DNA from: GCA-002713455 sp964428745
Lineage (GTDB): Bacteria; Fidelibacterota; Marinisomatia; Marinisomatales; TCS55
DNA length: 64,000 nucleotides
Reading direction: 5' to 3'
NCBI GenBank assembly: GCA_964428745.1
Contig: CAYRYZ010000001.1
Location: 16,867 to 80,866 of the forward strand
Part shown: positions 37,427-48,500 of the stretch, one piece after another
Layout: every line of letters begins with the position of its first letter
Numbering within the stretch: position 1 is the stretch's first letter
Made by a program: the position numbers and the translations under genes
Notes under the pieces: generated by a model
Seen by the model: only the letters and a program-made list of their open reading frames with translations
Databases searched by the model: none
What the model was told of the DNA's origin: nothing

Positions 37427-37852
37427 ATGAATATTCTTATCCTGCACGGTCCAAACCTTAATCTTATTGGTAATATTTCTGCCGATTTAGGCAAACGAAT
37501 GACTCTTGATAAAATTAACACAGGAATAAGGCGTCATGTTAGGAATACAGAAACTGAGTTAAAAATATGTCAAACTCACAAAGTGTATCAGGCAATTAAC
37601 TTTATTCAACGAAATAGAAATTGGGCCGATAGTCTTTTATTTGCACCTATGTCCTGGGCTCAATATGAATATTCAATTGGTGAATCAATTAGTATCTCTG
37701 GTATTAAAACCGTACAGCTATTATTTAATGATGGTTATCAACAAATAAATGAAAAAGATTCAATATTTAGTAAAATAGCAACTAAGACAATAATAGGTAA
37801 GCCGGATAGCGTATACATAGATGGCATCAAATTTCTACAAAATCTCACCTGA
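37427..37852 (+). CDS. Degenerate type II 3-dehydroquinate dehydratase-like protein
   Basis: The 141-residue protein keeps the flavodoxin-like fold signature of AroQ at its N-terminus (LHGPNLNLIG, residues 6-15) and the usual length. However, the catalytic parts have changed. The Arg/Tyr lid (normally ending in YG) reads ISADLGKRM, the NPGAYTHTS region reads APMSWAQYEYS (73-83), and the EVH catalytic His region reads VQLLFND (96-102). True dehydratase activity in the shikimate pathway is therefore doubtful. It overlaps the start of the M23 lipoprotein gene by 32 bases. Confidence 0.75.
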   Translation: MNILILHGPNLNLIGNISADLGKRMTLDKINTGIRRHVRNTETELKICQTHKVYQAINFIQRNRNWADSLLFAPMSWAQYEYSIGESISISGIKTVQLLFNDGYQQINEKDSIFSKIATKTIIGKPDSVYIDGIKFLQNLT

Positions 37853-38912
37853 TTCATTGTTTAAATATTCAATTTTATTAGTTATTGTATTCTTAGGCTG
37901 TACTAAGCCTGTTCATAGTCCCCCAGATATTGAAGTCAATGAATCTGTTATCAAACCTAGTATAACATTTTCATCTGATAGTTTATATGCTACTGTGACT
38001 ACCAATTTTTCATTAACAGATTTTGATTTACTATCTTCAAGAGCACATCAACCTATAACATTAGAATATTTAACTCGATTAGCTTACCCTGGTTTACATG
38101 ACTCCACCATAATTAATTATACGGGTATTCTAAAAAATACAATTCCTTTTAATCAAAGAAGCAGGAATCTTCAAAATATTAAAAGTCAAAAAGGAGCTAT
38201 AATTGCATATTATTCATTAGACACAATGTGGGTGTTTCCAAATATTCGTAATAAAATCAATTCATTTAATAGCAAATTTCCTATTATGCCATTATTTGAT
38301 AGAGGTGGGAAAATTCCTGATTTCAATAAATTAATTCCTACTCTGAAATTGTTACTTCCTGTCGAAAAATTAAATGTGCCAACTCGTGCATCACGATTGC
38401 CAAACGCTCCACGTGATTATAGATCGGGAATACATAGGGGCATTGATTTTTTTTCAAATTGGGGAACTGAGGTAAAATCAGTAGCAGATGGCATTGTGAT
38501 TAGGTCAGATCTATTTTACAAGGAAATTCCTGCAGGTTTTCGCGTGGATATCCTTAAACAGGCTGCCAGATTAAAGCGTACACCGTCTGATATTTTCAAC
38601 GAGTTGCTACTTGGTCAAGCGATTATTATTGACCATGGTTTCAACCTTTTCCCTGGATATAGATCAATAACCATTTATGCACATTTATCTTATATAGAAA
38701 AAAAAATATCTCCGGGGTCTAAAGTAGAAGCTGGGCAAATATTAGGTCGATCTGGAAATACAGGAACCCGACCAAGTACACTAGGTACTAAAGAAGAATC
38801 CCATTTGCACTGGGAATTGATTTTACAAGACGCTAAAGGAGAATACTATTTTGGTCAAGATATGGATTATGAATCACTATTACCAGCCTTAAACCAAATT
38901 TTTAACAATTAG
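37821..38912 (+). CDS. M23 family metallopeptidase lipoprotein
   Basis: This 363-residue lipoprotein has a lipobox FLGC at Cys27 and a C-terminal peptidase domain of the M23/LytM type that cuts peptidoglycan cross-bridges. Zinc ligands are in GIHRGIDFFSNWGTEVKSVADG (about 209-230) and SHLHWELIL, with HLHWE as the HxH motif. The middle (about 140-200) is a linker. A start at 37821 places it 32 bases inside the AroQ-like gene; the signal segment after residue 14 supports it. It converges on the cytochrome gene, whose stop overlaps its own. Confidence 0.9.
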   Translation: MASNFYKISPDSLFKYSILLVIVFLGCTKPVHSPPDIEVNESVIKPSITFSSDSLYATVTTNFSLTDFDLLSSRAHQPITLEYLTRLAYPGLHDSTIINYTGILKNTIPFNQRSRNLQNIKSQKGAIIAYYSLDTMWVFPNIRNKINSFNSKFPIMPLFDRGGKIPDFNKLIPTLKLLLPVEKLNVPTRASRLPNAPRDYRSGIHRGIDFFSNWGTEVKSVADGIVIRSDLFYKEIPAGFRVDILKQAARLKRTPSDIFNELLLGQAIIIDHGFNLFPGYRSITIYAHLSYIEKKISPGSKVEAGQILGRSGNTGTRPSTLGTKEESHLHWELILQDAKGEYYFGQDMDYESLLPALNQIFNN

Positions 38913-40777
38913 GAGCGTGCTCGAGATAAGTTAGTTTTTATTGTCTTATCATTAGGTAATACTTGTCGTGCCAATTCATAACATTGAATCGCATTGGGTC
39001 GATCGCCAGATAAATAATAAACTGTACCAAAATAGTCTAATATTAATCCCCATCTTCTTCGCACAGATTCCTCTTTATCTCCTAATTTATCCAATTCCTG
39101 AACAATAAATTTTTGAATTTCTAAGTTATTATACTGACTATAATGCAACCCTGCTAAGGCCAAAGCTTTTAAATCAATATCTTCACTCTGAGCATAAATA
39201 ATCAACTTGTTAACTATCTCAGGATCCAAGAGCTCCATACCTGGAGTTAAATATCGTTTAATAAAATAACTTAGATTTGAGAACTGTCCCATTGAGTGAA
39301 CCAAATTGGGCTGCAGAAGTAACTTAGCAGCATCATCTCCTAATGTTGATTCTGTTATTTTTAAACGATTTGCAATTATAGGATTTTGTGGTTTTATGGG
39401 ACCATACCAATCGTCTACAATAGTTTGAAGTTTACTTTCCGAAATATCACTATGGCATTGTATGCAAGATGATTCAAAACCCTGAGAAGAATCATAAACA
39501 GGACGAGGAATTGAGATTGTATGATCCGATCGAGTATATTTTATTTCAGTTCCTATCGCACGTTGCTGTCTAAAGGGCATATGGCATGAAATACAGCGAC
39601 TTCCTTCAGATTCTGCATCATGAAAGGTATGTGATGAAATATCGTTAATTTTGGCCATATGGCATGATGTACACTGCCTATCATCAAATCGATCTATTAA
39701 TGCGATTCTATTGATATCCTGATAATTTTGACTATGAGGATTATGGCAACTAATACATGTCATAGATCCACTCAAAAAACAATCGCTAAATAAATGGTTC
39801 TGTTGATATCCAAAGGATTTAATTCTTCCATCTATACTATACGGATTCTCATTGCCTAATAATGCCATTCTCAATGAATAAAATTCCGATAAATTTTCGC
39901 CGGGTAAGTATCCAGGTTTTAAAGGCGTTTTAACGGCATGACACTGAAAACATAAATCTAGACTTTCTTTTGGCTGTAGACCAAATAAACTGGCAAGACC
40001 TATTGATTGTTTTTCATTGACAATATTTTTTACAATATTTGACATTATCGTCACATGATTCTTTGCTGGACCATGACAAGATTCACAGTTTACAGAAAGT
40101 GATACAAATTTTGTATCATACCCACTATCAAGTTTTTCTGCAATAATCTGGCTTCCATGGCACTGCTGACAATTTGAGATATCATCAACTTCTCCCAATA
40201 CACGATGCGGAGGCCAATTATATAAATCAATCATTCCAATAGATTTATTAATCTTTGCCCATTTTTCATCCGATTTTAGTTGAACAAACCAAGAAGACTC
40301 ATCCTTACTGAAATCAAATGGAAGAAAGCGATAAGTCCCATCTGGGTATTTCCCAAAAAAAGTTTGTGTTCCACCTCCATAAAGAAATCCTTTCCCTATA
40401 ACAGCTTCAACACGTATTACTTCTTCATGTTCTGATTCTTTATATCTAATCCTAAACTGATATATACCATTCTTTAGTTCAGGATAAATAATTGCATCTG
40501 CTAATTGAATAGGTTCACTTGTAAAGGGAGCTATGACTCGATCTGAATTTGGAATACCACCAGCTTGTCCATGTGTAGATCCTTTCCATTCGTTATATAT
40601 ATCTAAGTGACACGTTTGGCAGTCATTAGATCCAATAAAATCAGAATAAGCAACGGTACTCTCTTTAACGTCAAAATTTGATAGTGAAAAATCTCCAGCT
40701 GATTGTTTTTTAGAAGAACAACCTTGTATAAATAAGAAAATTGCAAGAATAGCATAAAAGGAAGAGCGGTATATCAT
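38909..40777 (-). CDS. Eight-heme c-type cytochrome lipoprotein with C-terminal repeat domain
   Basis: The 622-residue product has a lipobox at Cys20 (IQGC). Eight CxxCH heme sites are visible: CQTCH, CQQCH, CESCH, CFQCH, CISCH, CTSCH, CISCH and CIQCH. The arrangement is like the multiheme cytochrome c554/NrfA-type superfamily. A helical region after the last heme, with repeated amphipathic helices and a final TPR-like unit (YYLSGDRPNAIQCYELARQVLP), may bind a partner. It probably carries electrons at the outer face of a membrane. Cytochrome c maturation genes are not in the window. Confidence 0.9.
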   Translation of the reverse strand: MIYRSSFYAILAIFLFIQGCSSKKQSAGDFSLSNFDVKESTVAYSDFIGSNDCQTCHLDIYNEWKGSTHGQAGGIPNSDRVIAPFTSEPIQLADAIIYPELKNGIYQFRIRYKESEHEEVIRVEAVIGKGFLYGGGTQTFFGKYPDGTYRFLPFDFSKDESSWFVQLKSDEKWAKINKSIGMIDLYNWPPHRVLGEVDDISNCQQCHGSQIIAEKLDSGYDTKFVSLSVNCESCHGPAKNHVTIMSNIVKNIVNEKQSIGLASLFGLQPKESLDLCFQCHAVKTPLKPGYLPGENLSEFYSLRMALLGNENPYSIDGRIKSFGYQQNHLFSDCFLSGSMTCISCHNPHSQNYQDINRIALIDRFDDRQCTSCHMAKINDISSHTFHDAESEGSRCISCHMPFRQQRAIGTEIKYTRSDHTISIPRPVYDSSQGFESSCIQCHSDISESKLQTIVDDWYGPIKPQNPIIANRLKITESTLGDDAAKLLLQPNLVHSMGQFSNLSYFIKRYLTPGMELLDPEIVNKLIIYAQSEDIDLKALALAGLHYSQYNNLEIQKFIVQELDKLGDKEESVRRRWGLILDYFGTVYYLSGDRPNAIQCYELARQVLPNDKTIKTNLSRARS

Positions 40778-40802
40778 ACCAATAAATTAATCAGGATTGG
40801 GT

Positions 40803-40839
40803 AAAAAAAAAGCCCCGTTCATTAAATAAACGGGGCTTT
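40803..40839 (-). terminator. Strong intrinsic terminator of the PorV operon
   Basis: Arms AAAGCCCCGTT (40809-40819) and AACGGGGCTTT (40829-40839) form an 11-base stem. On the minus strand it is followed by nine T residues. It is the end of the TonB receptor / sorted protein / PorV operon. Confidence 0.9.
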
Positions 40840-40862
40840 AATTAAGTATAATATTAGTCTAC

Positions 40863-41963
40863 TTAGAAACCAACATTAAGCGTAAAGATTGTATTACCAT
40901 CAAAATACTTTGCAGGAATATATGCAATATCTATTGACGCATCAATTCCAAGCATCTTTTGAAGATAAATAGAGCCACCAAATGAAGCGCCTGCAAAGAT
41001 ATTTTCAATCTTAGCATCACTTTCATCTACTGTAGTGGTCAATGGATCATCTTCAAACTCAACTGTCTCCATATCTTGTAGAATTCCAACGCGAACTGCT
41101 GCCAAGCCTGGTAGAGTATAGGATCCCATTAGTTTCAACTTATCCTGTTCAAAGTTATTACTTTCGTAAGAACCAGAAACTTGGATTGCAGTCCCAACTG
41201 AGTAGCTGGCACCTAGCTCAAAAAGCATAGGAAGGTCAGCTTCAGCTGGTTGAACATTATAAAGCTGTGTTAGACGATCACTACCTACAGCAATAGCCTT
41301 AACTAATAGACCAGAACCTTCATAGCGCGTTGGGCGCCCAAAGTTTCTTACAGCTACACCCACATCAAGTCCTTCTACATCTAAGAAATCAGTGTATTGT
41401 ACACCGGCATCTACAGATATCGCAGTACCACCAACTCGTTTGAACTTTTCTGAACTAGCATTAACTGAAAGTCCCATAGATGTCTTAGTAGACATCATAC
41501 GAGAATAAGTTAATCCAGCAGTAAAGTTAGATGGGGAGAATTTCTCTCCAGTTCCATCTGGTGCCCAAACAGTTGTTACAGGAATTTCACCAATATCAAT
41601 AGAACGGATCGTAACAGCAAATGCATTGGCTCCGAGCTTCAAACCTGCTCCTGCATGCACTACGGACATGTCCGCAATGTAGGAACGATTAGAAAATGTT
41701 GTTTCAAGACTCGCACCAGCACGTGCAACACCAGCAGGGTTCCAGTAAGCTGCTCCAACACCAGTGGCATAAGCTACTGCTCCACCACCTGTTAGATACT
41801 TTGCTCCCTGTGGAATCAATAACTGACTCGCACCAGCTGTACCATTACGCATTCCTGATCCAGCAACTCCACCACCGTATAGCTCAGAACCCTGAGCTGC
41901 AAGTAACCCGATTGACAAGGCCAATACGGAGGTTATTGCAATTATTTTTTTGATTTTAATCAT
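40863..41963 (-). CDS. PorV/PorQ family outer-membrane barrel protein
   Basis: This 366-residue outer-membrane protein has a signal peptide (about 1-22) and ends in Phe (FTLNVGF), as barrels do. The N-terminal part contains the PorV-type stretch GGAVAYATGVGAAYWNPAGVARA (split around residues 60-83), which resembles the FadL-like family used in type IX secretion. PorV carries cargo proteins to the surface sortase in Bacteroidetes. A strong AGGAG Shine-Dalgarno sequence precedes it, and it is the last gene of the operon with the sorted protein upstream. Confidence 0.85.
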   Translation of the reverse strand: MIKIKKIIAITSVLALSIGLLAAQGSELYGGGVAGSGMRNGTAGASQLLIPQGAKYLTGGGAVAYATGVGAAYWNPAGVARAGASLETTFSNRSYIADMSVVHAGAGLKLGANAFAVTIRSIDIGEIPVTTVWAPDGTGEKFSPSNFTAGLTYSRMMSTKTSMGLSVNASSEKFKRVGGTAISVDAGVQYTDFLDVEGLDVGVAVRNFGRPTRYEGSGLLVKAIAVGSDRLTQLYNVQPAEADLPMLFELGASYSVGTAIQVSGSYESNNFEQDKLKLMGSYTLPGLAAVRVGILQDMETVEFEDDPLTTTVDESDAKIENIFAGASFGGSIYLQKMLGIDASIDIAYIPAKYFDGNTIFTLNVGF

Positions 41964-41982
41964 TTTTATTACTCCTTATGAC

Positions 41983-44900
41983 CTAAAAGCGTTTCGCAAA
42001 TTCATCTTCAGTGACCATTGCAAACTTCAACACTTTTGTGCCGTTCGTGCCCATATCAATATGAATGATATACACACCACTAGCTAGTGGGAAGTTATTA
42101 GAATTTCTCATATCCCACTTTTGGTACTGAGTGTTTGTTGTTTTCTTAAAGTTCGCAACCATGGTACCAGCCATGTTGAATACTCTAAAATTCACTACAC
42201 CAGAAGTTGGTAAGTGATTAAATGTCACATACTTTGGAAGAGGTAAAACAGAATCAGTTCCTTCCAAATCATGGTAACCCATATATGGATTTGGGAATAT
42301 ATTCACTTTCTTTACATCGTCTGCAACATTTGTTGAGCCTACTTGAGGCGCAGCTACTGTGAATTTGTCAGCAGGCTGGTTTGTTTTATTAGTAATAATC
42401 TTAACAATAGATCCTGATTCCAACCCTAAGTTATTATTTCCAGCTACTGCATCGATGGTACCATCAGATACATCATCTAGATTCCAAGCAAACCATACAT
42501 TACGACCCATTAATTCAGGGCCGACACCAGAATCGTAGTAATCATAAGGTCCGCCTGCAGCGCCTGCGAGGTAATCTCCATTGGATTCTTGTGGTCCGCC
42601 ACCAGCGGCTATTGAATTAGCTAGCCAAGCGTTGTATCCACCTTCACCTGGTGATGTATCAGCAGGTAGGTGTGGATAAGTCCAATCTGTATATGGATCA
42701 TTTGCTCCACCAGATCCTGGATGGTCATTTGGATGTAATCCCCAAACTTCGTTTTCATCATAGTCATAGAACCATGGGCACATACGATAGCCATTAGTCA
42801 CATCCCAAAGCTCAAATCCAACTCTTACTAAAGAACCGGATGTATAAGCTGCGTAAGCATAGTTGTCATCTTCCCAAGTCCAACGATATTCAAAATCGTT
42901 CGGAATTAGGTATTTCCAGCCACTACCACGAATGATACGACTGATCATAACATCATAACCATTAGCGGATGCTCCACCACCATGGAAGAACCAACCTGAA
43001 CCATCAGATTGATTTACACGGCCAGTGTAAGCTACTGGGAAACCTCCCCAGTCCTGTGCACCTTGACATGGAGCAGCTTCTGTACAACTTCCATCTCCAT
43101 TAGCAGTTACTATAAAGTTTTTAAACGCATTTGGTGGTCCTGTGACTGCCCAAGTAAGACCATCTGCAGCTGGATATCCAGGGTCAGTAAATAGAGACCC
43201 TTGCTTATATCTAGACAGCACTTTAGCGCCACTTGTCTTATCAGTAACATCCCATAGTATGCTTCCTTTTGTAGCAGATCCTGTAACAGTATCTTCTGCA
43301 AAAGTAATTTCATAATCGTGCCCTGTAACAACACCTGGGTCAATTACGGTGATTCTACCTAGTCCGTCACTAGTACCTGCACTATGCGTCATATCTATAT
43401 GGTCACCTGAATCAACTGTGTATGATTTTCCTGGGTCTGCCATTTTTGGCGTTACCGTCACAACTGTCATAGAAGATTCTAGTGATTTAAATGGTGAGTT
43501 AGCATTGTCTTTTAAGTAAGAATATGCACTTATGCCATAATAATATGGACGATCGTTCGTAATCGGACGATTTCTAAGAGCATCAGTCTTTACAACCACA
43601 ACACGACTAATTCCATTATCACTACCCACGTGAGCAGGTTTTTCAAGAATTAAGCCAGTTGCTGGGTCTACTGCTTTTTCAGTAATGACTAACACACCAT
43701 TGGCGACATCAAATTGATTAATAAGAACACCATCAGAACCCGCTGCCAAAGCATTAGGTAACTGATATACTTTGTATCCTTCAAATTTGAAGCCTTTATT
43801 AACTGGTGTTTCTGTTTGCTCAAAAGCAGCAGTTTCTGCCCAGTTCAGGGTAATGTATCCATCCCCTTCAAATGCAGACACAACAGGCGCCTTTGGAGGC
43901 GTCGGTAATGAAAAATTATTATCATAAGCAAACTGTGCAAAAATATCATTGTATTTTAATACAGTAATGGATGAAAGGTTATCACCTCCCATACCACCAA
44001 TTAGTCCTAGAACTACATCCTGAGTGTCACCGATAACCATTTCAAATGGTCCAGTATTCATCACAAGACGACGATCACCAGGAGGTAAAATAATACCATC
44101 GATCCAACCTGTACCAGTTGGCGGGTCACCCGCTAGTACAAATTTTTCGGGTAATCCTGTTATAGGATCAACAAATGGTTGTTGAGTAGGATGTTCAGGT
44201 CTTGGCAGAAAACCTTCCATTAGGTTAAACCACTGCAAAGTTCCAACATACACTTTCGTGCTTGGGTCACTTACAGATGAACCAGCAGCAAAATATACAA
44301 AACTGGTCATACCTAATGTGGTTTCTTTAGTTCCGTCTCCATCCGTATCAATTTTAGGACCTTCAAGGAAGTCATATCCTGCAGCAGGAACTGGACTACC
44401 ATATGAACTAAAGAACTGGTCATCAAATGTATTACCATTATATACATATCCTAAGCTCAAAGTAGTATCAGAACCCACATAGTCATCGGTATAAGTACCA
44501 AGGTCAGGGTCTGACCACTGAGTAAAATAAATTGTATCTAACTTCGCATCAGCAGGTCCACCAGGAAGACCAACATAGTTGATCCGTGCCCTTTTGAACA
44601 TCATGCTAGAAAGCGGGTTAGAAAATGGGAAGTCATATCCCCATAATGTAATTTGAATTTCAAATCCAATTGGAGGTGAACCCCAACCACCTTCAGAAAC
44701 ACTAACAGTTGCTCCGCCAGTATGTTCATCTGGTAAGTCATTGGCTACTGTCCAAATTGTTTGGTCAGCGCCAGGAATTCCTGGGATATCTCCATCCCAT
44801 TTACCTGTCTCACCATTCCAAGTTCCAGGAGTATATGCTCCATCTCCATTTGCATCATCGTACGGTGCACCTTCATCTGCTGGCCACTCGTTCCAATCAT

Positions 44901-45504
44901 GTTCATACTGAGATTTACCTGCAGCAATTTGCGCGTCGGTAAGTGTGGTTGGATCTGCCTCTTTTAAGATGGCAATATCACCGCGAAGATCCGCAGTGTT
45001 CCAATTCCTTCTTACACGCCAGATTTGCTGGTCACGGTAGTTTTCTGAATAAGCAGTATTCAGAACTTTACCGCTAGCATCTCGAAGTACTTTACCAGCC
45101 TTAAGACCAGTATTGTACATAGATCCATTTACACGAATCCTTGGAGTTCCTCCACCAGAACCATCTGTAAGAATCTCACCAGAGGCATCTACGCCATATT
45201 TATCTGAGACCTTAGCTCCCCAGAGAATACCTTCTGCAAAAATGACACTTCCCATCCCTTTAGGATAGTTTCCGGCTGAACCGTGTGAGGTACCATTCCA
45301 TGCAAAAAATCCCTGGTTTTCCATGTGGATTTTCCAACTGTTAATATTGAAAAATGTATCTGCTGGGCCATTATCTCCATACTTAGCAAGTCTAGCAGCT
45401 GTCTTACCAGCATTCTTATCTCCCTTTGGTGGCTCTGCTGAAACAGTAGAAACCAAGAGAAAGGTGCTTGCAAGCGCCCATGTTATCGATTTTTTGAAGT
45501 TCAT
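41983..45504 (-). CDS. Large secreted protein with type IX-type C-terminal sorting domain
   Basis: I start this at the ATG at 45504, which has GGAG nine bases upstream and is followed by a signal peptide (FKKSITWALASTFLLVSTVSA); a longer frame begins 36 bases earlier. The 1173-residue product has extracellular, Gly/Asp/Trp-rich regions, a fibronectin type III-like stretch (around residues 575-640, GYITLNWAE), and a last 95 residues with FPNPYMGYHD, FNHLPTSGVVNFRVFNMAGTMV and ASGVYIIHIDMG, the Por-secretion sorting-type module. No enzymatic motif was recognised. Confidence 0.85.
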   Translation of the reverse strand: MNFKKSITWALASTFLLVSTVSAEPPKGDKNAGKTAARLAKYGDNGPADTFFNINSWKIHMENQGFFAWNGTSHGSAGNYPKGMGSVIFAEGILWGAKVSDKYGVDASGEILTDGSGGGTPRIRVNGSMYNTGLKAGKVLRDASGKVLNTAYSENYRDQQIWRVRRNWNTADLRGDIAILKEADPTTLTDAQIAAGKSQYEHDWNEWPADEGAPYDDANGDGAYTPGTWNGETGKWDGDIPGIPGADQTIWTVANDLPDEHTGGATVSVSEGGWGSPPIGFEIQITLWGYDFPFSNPLSSMMFKRARINYVGLPGGPADAKLDTIYFTQWSDPDLGTYTDDYVGSDTTLSLGYVYNGNTFDDQFFSSYGSPVPAAGYDFLEGPKIDTDGDGTKETTLGMTSFVYFAAGSSVSDPSTKVYVGTLQWFNLMEGFLPRPEHPTQQPFVDPITGLPEKFVLAGDPPTGTGWIDGIILPPGDRRLVMNTGPFEMVIGDTQDVVLGLIGGMGGDNLSSITVLKYNDIFAQFAYDNNFSLPTPPKAPVVSAFEGDGYITLNWAETAAFEQTETPVNKGFKFEGYKVYQLPNALAAGSDGVLINQFDVANGVLVITEKAVDPATGLILEKPAHVGSDNGISRVVVVKTDALRNRPITNDRPYYYGISAYSYLKDNANSPFKSLESSMTVVTVTPKMADPGKSYTVDSGDHIDMTHSAGTSDGLGRITVIDPGVVTGHDYEITFAEDTVTGSATKGSILWDVTDKTSGAKVLSRYKQGSLFTDPGYPAADGLTWAVTGPPNAFKNFIVTANGDGSCTEAAPCQGAQDWGGFPVAYTGRVNQSDGSGWFFHGGGASANGYDVMISRIIRGSGWKYLIPNDFEYRWTWEDDNYAYAAYTSGSLVRVGFELWDVTNGYRMCPWFYDYDENEVWGLHPNDHPGSGGANDPYTDWTYPHLPADTSPGEGGYNAWLANSIAAGGGPQESNGDYLAGAAGGPYDYYDSGVGPELMGRNVWFAWNLDDVSDGTIDAVAGNNNLGLESGSIVKIITNKTNQPADKFTVAAPQVGSTNVADDVKKVNIFPNPYMGYHDLEGTDSVLPLPKYVTFNHLPTSGVVNFRVFNMAGTMVANFKKTTNTQYQKWDMRNSNNFPLASGVYIIHIDMGTNGTKVLKFAMVTEDEFAKRF

Positions 45505-45542
45505 AAATTTCTCCACTTCGTTAATTCTTGTGATCAGCACCC

Positions 45543-48500
45543 TTAGAAGGATACTGAAACACCCATTCTTACTTCACGAGGAACACCAAACATATCAAAA
45601 CCATGGTCATTCAACCAGTGGTTGCGATTGGCCAAGTTGATCTTTTTATACATTTCGACATATTCAGCACCACGACCTTGAACAATCAATGAGCTCAACG
45701 CTGGATCATTTAAGAACCCATCATCAAATGCATCACCAGTACGGTTATACACATTAATGATATGCTGCGTATTGAACAAGTTAGTAACTGTTGCATAAAC
45801 TTTAACATTAGCAACTCCAGATATAGCCAAAGTCTTATCTACACTTAAATCAAAGTTTAAATAAGCTGGGGTATTAGAGGAGTTGATTGGTTCAACCGGT
45901 GCTCTATTTCGAGGGTCATTATCAGAAAGCAATGCGCCTTCACCAGCATCACGCTGTCCCATAGAACCATCTGACATGGTAAATGGGTGACCACTGTTAT
46001 AAGAAGCAATAAGGTTTGCACCAAGATTATCTAAAACTACATTACCGGTTCTGCCTGTTCTGAAATCAAGAACAGCACTTGCTTGATGACGTTGGTCATA
46101 TCGCGTTGCAGAAATCGAAGTTGGCTTACCCCAACCTGATGTTCCTAGACCTGGGTAAGAGTTTGTTCCTCTTACATCCTGGAATACATAGTTAGCAAAC
46201 AACTGGAAGTTGCTTACACGTGCTGTTTTAAAATCAAGCTCGATACCTGTAATATTTGAAAAGTCTGAATTCACCCAAATACCATGGTTTCTCATACCAA
46301 AGTAATTCATACCAGGTGAACTATCAGGACGATAGGTGTCTTCACCAATCTGATCCTGAGGATTACGTGTAAAAACAGTAAGGTCAACAGAAGCAAAGTC
46401 TCCGATCAATGTACCATAACCAATTTCAAACTTTGTTTCTCTCGTTGGCGCTAAGCCCCAAGCAGATGCACCAGAACCACGGCTACGGAATAAATAGCCC
46501 ATTGGAGCCATTTGTACATATTTACCATAGTTCAAATGGAATGTTGATTTATCTGAAATTGGGAAACCAAGTCCAATGCGAGGCATTAAGTAGCTTAGCG
46601 TAGGCTGATCCACTAACCCATAGTTTGGATCATCAGCCGCTACAATTGTACCATTCTTATCTATTGGTGGGTTGTCATAATCTTTAAGATCTTTATTTGC
46701 TTGGTTGATTGCTTCATAGCGAAGACCAACATTCACAATTAAATCACCAGCTTCAAATTTATCATTAGCATAAAACGACAGATTGGTAGGGTGACGTGGT
46801 TTGTCATATTCATTCTTCATCGCTGAAGAAGCATCCCAGTCTCTTCCCAAAGGATCGTAACCCCTCCAATTTGAAAGTCGGGCTTGTACAATTTCTGTTA
46901 ATATACGATCAGTTTGACCATTCACAGCATCGATTAGAGTGGAGTCTTGGTTGATCTTAGAGTTCAGCGAATTAATTCCGCTATAACTATAACGTTTGTA
47001 GGTATACTTAGTATATGCTAGACCAGTCTTAACCTCATGCTCACCAAGCTGTGTTACAAATTCTGCATCAAAGCCAATATAAGCATCTTCGCCTTTACTG
47101 TAACCACCGCGACGTGCGCCATCACGTTGAAAACGGAAACCGTTTATATTGTAGTTAGAAGGCTCAACGTACTTGTAAGTACCTGAGAATGGATCTCCAC
47201 CAGGAGTACCAAAGTTCTTTGCCCAAGAAGAATCGGGTTGCAACTTTGCAACTTCGTCTCTATCTCCCCACTTGAGCCAATCCTTCAGTTCACTCTTGTG
47301 ACCTTCAGTAAACATGCCTTCATCTTTAAAGCTTTTATCATAGGACTCGTATAAACGATTCATTGCCCTAACATTAGCACGGATATATGTAGTAGGGTTT
47401 AAAAAGTAAGTCCCTTTTACATTCATTAACCAATTACGGCCCCAACTTTCATGACGTCTACTATTGAACATACTTTGAACTGGAAGACCAGCGCCAGAAT
47501 AAGTGTACTGGTTGAGCGCCAAGGCAGCACGAATAACTAATGGGTTCAAATCTAATTGAAGTGTTCCATTAAAATTCAAATCATCCTGTACATTATCAAA
47601 TGCATACATACCGCCACTGGTATTTGCACCACCTGTACCACGAATGTCATCAGTTGGGTCAGCTGTAGGATCATAAATACCATCGTGGTTCGCACCGTCG
47701 CGAAATGCCATATTACCTGTAGTGTGATCTAATACAACATAGTCACCAGATGGTGTTAATCCACCAATTTTATCTGGGATTGGATTTCCGCCCGCAATAG
47801 TGAAAGGGGTAAACCAACGGCTTGTAGTTTTATAATTATCAGTATGGGTTGTTCTAAGAGCACCAAAAAAGCGAACTTTATCGCCAATTGGGCCTTGCAG
47901 TGTAAGTGTAAGATCATTATCGCCAGTAGCTGCCCATGGATCACCACCTTGCATTCCTTCCATCAACACAGAACCTGATATTTTGCTACCACCTGTTTTA
48001 AGTGATTGTTGAACCATGCCCGCGTTGGCATTACCAATGCTAGCATCAAAACCACCCGTTTGAACAGCAATAGCTTCCAAAGCTTCAGGGATAGCATTTG
48101 ATACAACCTTACCACTAGCACCTGTCATTGATGCACCTTCAAGTGTATATCCAATCTCTGAGCCGCGACTACCACGAAGGTGAAGACCATCGTGCATCTT
48201 GACTACACCTGCTTGACTTGCAATCATTGAGGTTACATTACGAACAGCATAGTTCTCAATCGCTTCAGAGTCCATATTTCTTGCAACGTTTGTTGCCGTT
48301 ACCTCAATCAAAGGTTTCTCAGCAGTTACTTCCACTGTTTCACCTTCAACTGCTGCAACTTCTAGCTCGAAGTTTTGTAAGGTTGTAAGTCCAATCGCCA
48401 CACGAATATTTGAAACTATCTGGGATTTATATCCAATATAGTTTACACGTAACGTGTATAGACCTGGTTGAACGTCAAAAATGTAATATTGTCCATCTGC

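Noticed and set aside
43009..45640. Several short open frames on both strands inside the secreted protein gene
   Set aside because: They are shadow frames of a long gene with consistent signal peptide and sorting domain; codon use is poor.
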